8,054 bases of DNA from assembly GCA_023252315.1 (NCBI GenBank), contig JAJPEB010000055.1:1-8054 (forward strand), given 5' to 3'. A model generated the notes under the pieces. The model worked only from the letters and a program-made list of their open reading frames with translations. It made no database searches and was not told the origin of the DNA. Below, one piece after another: positions 5,441-8,054 of this stretch (positions are counted from its first letter, which is position 1; each line of letters opens with the position of its first letter). The translations under genes and the position numbers were made by a program. The stretch is from Candidatus Woesearchaeota archaeon. Lineage in GTDB: Archaea > Nanobdellota > Nanobdellia > Woesearchaeales > UBA525.

Positions 5441-7519
5441 ATGGTAGTCTTCATGAACAGCTACCACAACCCGCTCGACCGCATCGAGGGCGAGGACATC
5501 TCCGTCGAGCCGCAGCCGGACATCGAGGCGCCAATCATCCCCATCAGCGAGCTCGGCACGACCGCGATCGACGTGGGCGCGCAGGGCAACGTGCTCACGA
5601 ACCTCGACAAGAGCATCCGCATGGGCACGAAGAAGATCCAGCTCATCATCTCGGGCGGGGGGCAGGGCAACCCGAGCATGCTCGCGAGCAGCCACGGCAA
5701 GGACGTGCGCGCGGAGATCGGCGCGAAGGCGAAGGCGACGGGCGTCGAGATCACGGGCGTCGAGCTCTCGCCCCAGCGCGTCTCGAGCATGTCGGGCTAC
5801 AACCAGCAGCAGGGCTCGATCACGGAGGAGCAGCGCCAGAACGACATCCGCCAGGTCAAGTACGCGGTCAAGTTCGCGGCGGACATCGCGGGAGGCGGCG
5901 GCGTCGACATCTGGAGCCAGGAGTTCCACCGCACCATCTTCGACGCGAAGTGGAACGGCAAGGGCAACGACAAGATGTTCTTCGACAACTCGCAGGGCGA
6001 GCTCAAGGAGATCGAGAAGGCGCAGCTCACGAAGTACCTCATCGACGAGCGCAGCGGCAACGTGCAGCGCGACTCGGTCGTGCGCACGAACGACCTGCTC
6101 CACGTCGTGCGCTACAAGCAGGCGAAGGACGAGGGCCTCGCCGGCAAGAGGGACAAGAGCGGCCGCGTCCTGCGAGAGGACGACTACGTCGACATCGAGG
6201 GCAACTACGTGGACAGGTTCGACCCCAACCAGGTCGGCCGCCTCGTGCCGAGCATCGATCCCAAGACCAAGGAGTTCAACATGGACTCGTTCAACTGGAA
6301 GGAGATCGAGAAGGAGACGGAGAAGTACAACACCTACTACAAGAAGAAAGGGGATCGCGACCTCTCGCCCGAGGAGTGGGCGTACCGCCTCAAGCTGCTC
6401 ACGAACATCGCGAACGTGCGCGGCCACTCGCACTACTACTACAACAACGTGGACCTGCAGTACCAGCGGCTCAACGAGAAGGTCGACGAGAAGAAGCTCA
6501 TGGAGCGCCTGGAGAGGAACATGACGAAGGAGGAGCGGGCGCGCTGGGTCGAGGACCGCATCGGGCAGATGCAGCGCAACCGCTACGGAGAGGAGGTCCC
6601 GGAGGCCGAGAAGGATCGCCTGAGGAAGCTCCTGCCGAGCCAGATCATCGACGACGCGATCAAGCGCGAGCAGATCCAGATCTCGGGCTTCCAGGAGCTC
6701 GTCACGACGTACAAGCAGCAGGAGAAGGAGCTCATGGAGCAGTGGATCCACGTGAAGACGCCTGAGGCGTACGCGAAGGAGAAGACGTTCGACAGCTACG
6801 CGCAAGCGGGCGTCTACGCGCACCAGGTCACGAAGGAGCGCCAGCTCGAGAAGCCGGTGTACGTGGGCCCCGAGATCGGCTGGGCGGGGCAGCAGTACGG
6901 GGGCCATCCCGAGGAGTTCAAGGAGACGGTGAAGGGCTCGCGCGAGCGGATGAAGCAGATGCTCATGGAGCAGGGCTACTCGCAGAGCTCGGCCGAGCAG
7001 GCGGCGAAGACGCACATCAAGGGCATGCTCGACACGAGCCACCTCACGATGTGGTACAAGCACTTCGTGCGCAAGCCGCACGAGTCGGACGACGCGCACC
7101 TCGAGCGCTTCAACAAGTGGGCGCAGGACCAGGCGCGCGACCTCGTGAAGGCGGGCGTCGTGGGCGGCGTGCAGATCGTGGACAGCATCACGGGCGAGCA
7201 CGCGCACCTGCCGCCGGGGCAGGGCATCTTCAAGGTCACGGAGATCGTGAAGGCGATGAAGGAGGCGGGCTTCAACGGCCCCATCGTCTCAGAGGGCCAC
7301 GAGGAGGAGGGCATCACGCAGGGGCGCATCCTCACGGAGACGTGGCGCGCGTTCGGTTCCCCGATCAGGTCGATGTCGCCGGGCCAGCGCGGGGGCACGG
7401 GGACGTGGCGCGGCGTGCAGTACGGCTACTTCGGCATGCAGATGCCGCACACGTACATCGTGGGCGCGTACGCGCCGAGCAACGACTGGCAGCTGTGGAG
7501 CGAGACGCCGTTCGAGTGA
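5441..7519 (+). CDS. Large TIM-barrel protein, endonuclease IV/xylose isomerase-like metal site, with long charged insert
   Basis: This 692-residue protein is more than twice the usual size of AP-endonuclease-2/sugar isomerase TIM barrels. Early barrel features are seen in 66-165, including VELSPQ (107-112) and VDIWSQEFH (155-163). Late features follow in family order: PEIG with E478, D-x-x-H at D531/H534 (DTSHL), then D581, H587/H589 and PPGQG (591-595), then VSEGH with E618. These match the metal-ligand pattern of endonuclease IV-like enzymes. Between about 170 and 470 lies a Lys/Glu/Arg/Tyr-rich, probably helical insert with no recognised domain. There is no cysteine, signal peptide or membrane segment, so it is probably cytosolic and metal-dependent. 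The substrate (sugar, sugar phosphate or abasic DNA) cannot be told. Start 5441 is chosen from the SD. It follows the 522-residue protein gene and converges with the next gene 39 bp away. Confidence 0.88.
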   Translation: MVVFMNSYHNPLDRIEGEDISVEPQPDIEAPIIPISELGTTAIDVGAQGNVLTNLDKSIRMGTKKIQLIISGGGQGNPSMLASSHGKDVRAEIGAKAKATGVEITGVELSPQRVSSMSGYNQQQGSITEEQRQNDIRQVKYAVKFAADIAGGGGVDIWSQEFHRTIFDAKWNGKGNDKMFFDNSQGELKEIEKAQLTKYLIDERSGNVQRDSVVRTNDLLHVVRYKQAKDEGLAGKRDKSGRVLREDDYVDIEGNYVDRFDPNQVGRLVPSIDPKTKEFNMDSFNWKEIEKETEKYNTYYKKKGDRDLSPEEWAYRLKLLTNIANVRGHSHYYYNNVDLQYQRLNEKVDEKKLMERLERNMTKEERARWVEDRIGQMQRNRYGEEVPEAEKDRLRKLLPSQIIDDAIKREQIQISGFQELVTTYKQQEKELMEQWIHVKTPEAYAKEKTFDSYAQAGVYAHQVTKERQLEKPVYVGPEIGWAGQQYGGHPEEFKETVKGSRERMKQMLMEQGYSQSSAEQAAKTHIKGMLDTSHLTMWYKHFVRKPHESDDAHLERFNKWAQDQARDLVKAGVVGGVQIVDSITGEHAHLPPGQGIFKVTEIVKAMKEAGFNGPIVSEGHEEEGITQGRILTETWRAFGSPIRSMSPGQRGGTGTWRGVQYGYFGMQMPHTYIVGAYAPSNDWQLWSETPFE

Positions 7520-7558
7520 GATGCGTTCTTTCCCAGCGCCGTGCGGCGGCCCGTAGCG

Positions 7559-8054
7559 CTAGGGGCTCGCGGGGTATGTGTCGACGCTGCGGAGGCTTGC
7601 GGGCATGCGGCTCGCCGCGGCGTTCTCCTCGATGCGGCGCGAGAGGTACGCCGCGCGCGCGGCGATATCGGGCTCGCCCAAGAGCCGTACGCCTCCCTCT
7701 CCCAGGATCGCGAGATAGTCTGTCACCTCGCCGCGCTTCTTCTCGTTGCGCCTCCAGTACCTGTATGTCTCGATGAGCCTCTCCGCGCGGTCAAGGCGCG
7801 CGCCGAGATCCTCTCTTGTCATCGGCTCGAGCGCAGCGACCTCGATCGCGGGCCTCCACGAGTGGCCTGTGAGCGTGAAGAGGTATGGCCCCTCGGTCTT
7901 CTCCGTCATGCCTGGGATGCCGATCTTGCGCTCATGCTCGGGCACTTCCCGCGAGAAGCAACGCTCGTTCCCGAACCCGAGCTTGAGCGCGATCTCCCGT
8001 ATCTCTGGCTCTCCCGCCACGAGCGACCCTATCTCGTAGCTGCGGGCGACATGC
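7559..8054 (-). CDS. Unrecognised protein, C-terminal 164 residues (5' end outside window)
   Basis: The frame is open from the right edge to a TAG at 7561-7559. A GTG at 8020 is not convincing as a start, because the frame continues upstream without a stop (HVARSYEIGSL) and in the same style, so the true start is probably beyond the window. The visible part is soluble and charged. It contains GFGNERCFSREVPEHERK, a more hydrophobic part (GPYLFTLTGHSWRPAIEVAA) and a helical segment (LGARLDRAERLIETYRYWRR). There is no membrane helix and no sequon. I recognise no family. The gene converges on the TIM-barrel gene with 39 bp between stops, a gap containing a short TTCTTT run but no clear terminator hairpin. 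The opposite strand has only a short poor ORF, supporting the minus-strand call. Confidence 0.72.
   Translation of the reverse strand, partial: HVARSYEIGSLVAGEPEIREIALKLGFGNERCFSREVPEHERKIGIPGMTEKTEGPYLFTLTGHSWRPAIEVAALEPMTREDLGARLDRAERLIETYRYWRRNEKKRGEVTDYLAILGEGGVRLLGEPDIAARAAYLSRRIEENAAASRMPASLRSVDTYPASP

Noticed and set aside
5282..7207. 641-codon minus-strand open frame
   Set aside because: Same Leu/Arg/Val/Asp shadow composition, antisense to the TIM-barrel gene whose metal motifs are intact.
1..8054. CRISPR arrays, insertion sequences, transposases, integrases, rRNA
   Set aside because: No regularly spaced repeats, transposase motifs or rRNA-like sequence were seen on either strand.

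Overview
The window looks like GC-rich archaeal DNA, most likely from a DPANN-type lineage, though the phylum cannot be fixed from sequence alone. The evidence is a DRG-family GTPase of the archaeal/eukaryotic type, a cis-prenyltransferase with the archaeal IPDGNRRW variant motif, TTTAAA/TTATAAA-type TATA boxes instead of -35/-10 elements, GAGGTG Shine-Dalgarno (SD) sequences inside an operon, and two exported pilin-like proteins dense in N-glycosylation sequons. Coding DNA is about two-thirds G+C and the genes are tightly packed.

Layout. Positions 1-1233 (minus strand) hold two overlapping genes for membrane-anchored, pilin-like proteins; the second runs off the left edge. A 131-bp divergent promoter region separates them from a plus-strand run: DRG GTPase (1365-2459), cis-prenyltransferase UppS (2540-3232), YhbY/CRM-domain RNA-binding protein (3273-3542), and an unrecognised 522-residue protein with a His-rich N-terminus (3650-5218). 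Each of these four has its own TATA box 28-31 nt before its start codon, so each probably makes a leaderless mRNA. A 38-bp perfect palindrome follows yhbY. The only long non-coding stretch is 5219-5440 (222 bp). It has visibly lower G+C, an 11-bp hairpin with A- and T-tracts, and a possible alternative-pairing switch over the SD of the next gene. That gene (5441-7519) encodes a 692-residue, cysteine-free protein with endonuclease IV/xylose isomerase-like TIM-barrel metal motifs split by a roughly 300-residue charged insert. A convergent, unrecognised minus-strand gene (7559-8054) runs off the right edge.

How the genes may work together. DRG and YhbY families both act on ribosomes, so that pair is a translation/ribosome-assembly neighbourhood. 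UppS makes the polyprenyl carrier used in archaeal protein N-glycosylation, and the exported proteins encoded next door carry 13 N-X-S/T sequons in 413 residues, against 2 in about 2,060 residues for the other proteins. The 522- and 692-residue proteins are adjacent and co-directional, but the long leader and hairpin between them argue for separate control.
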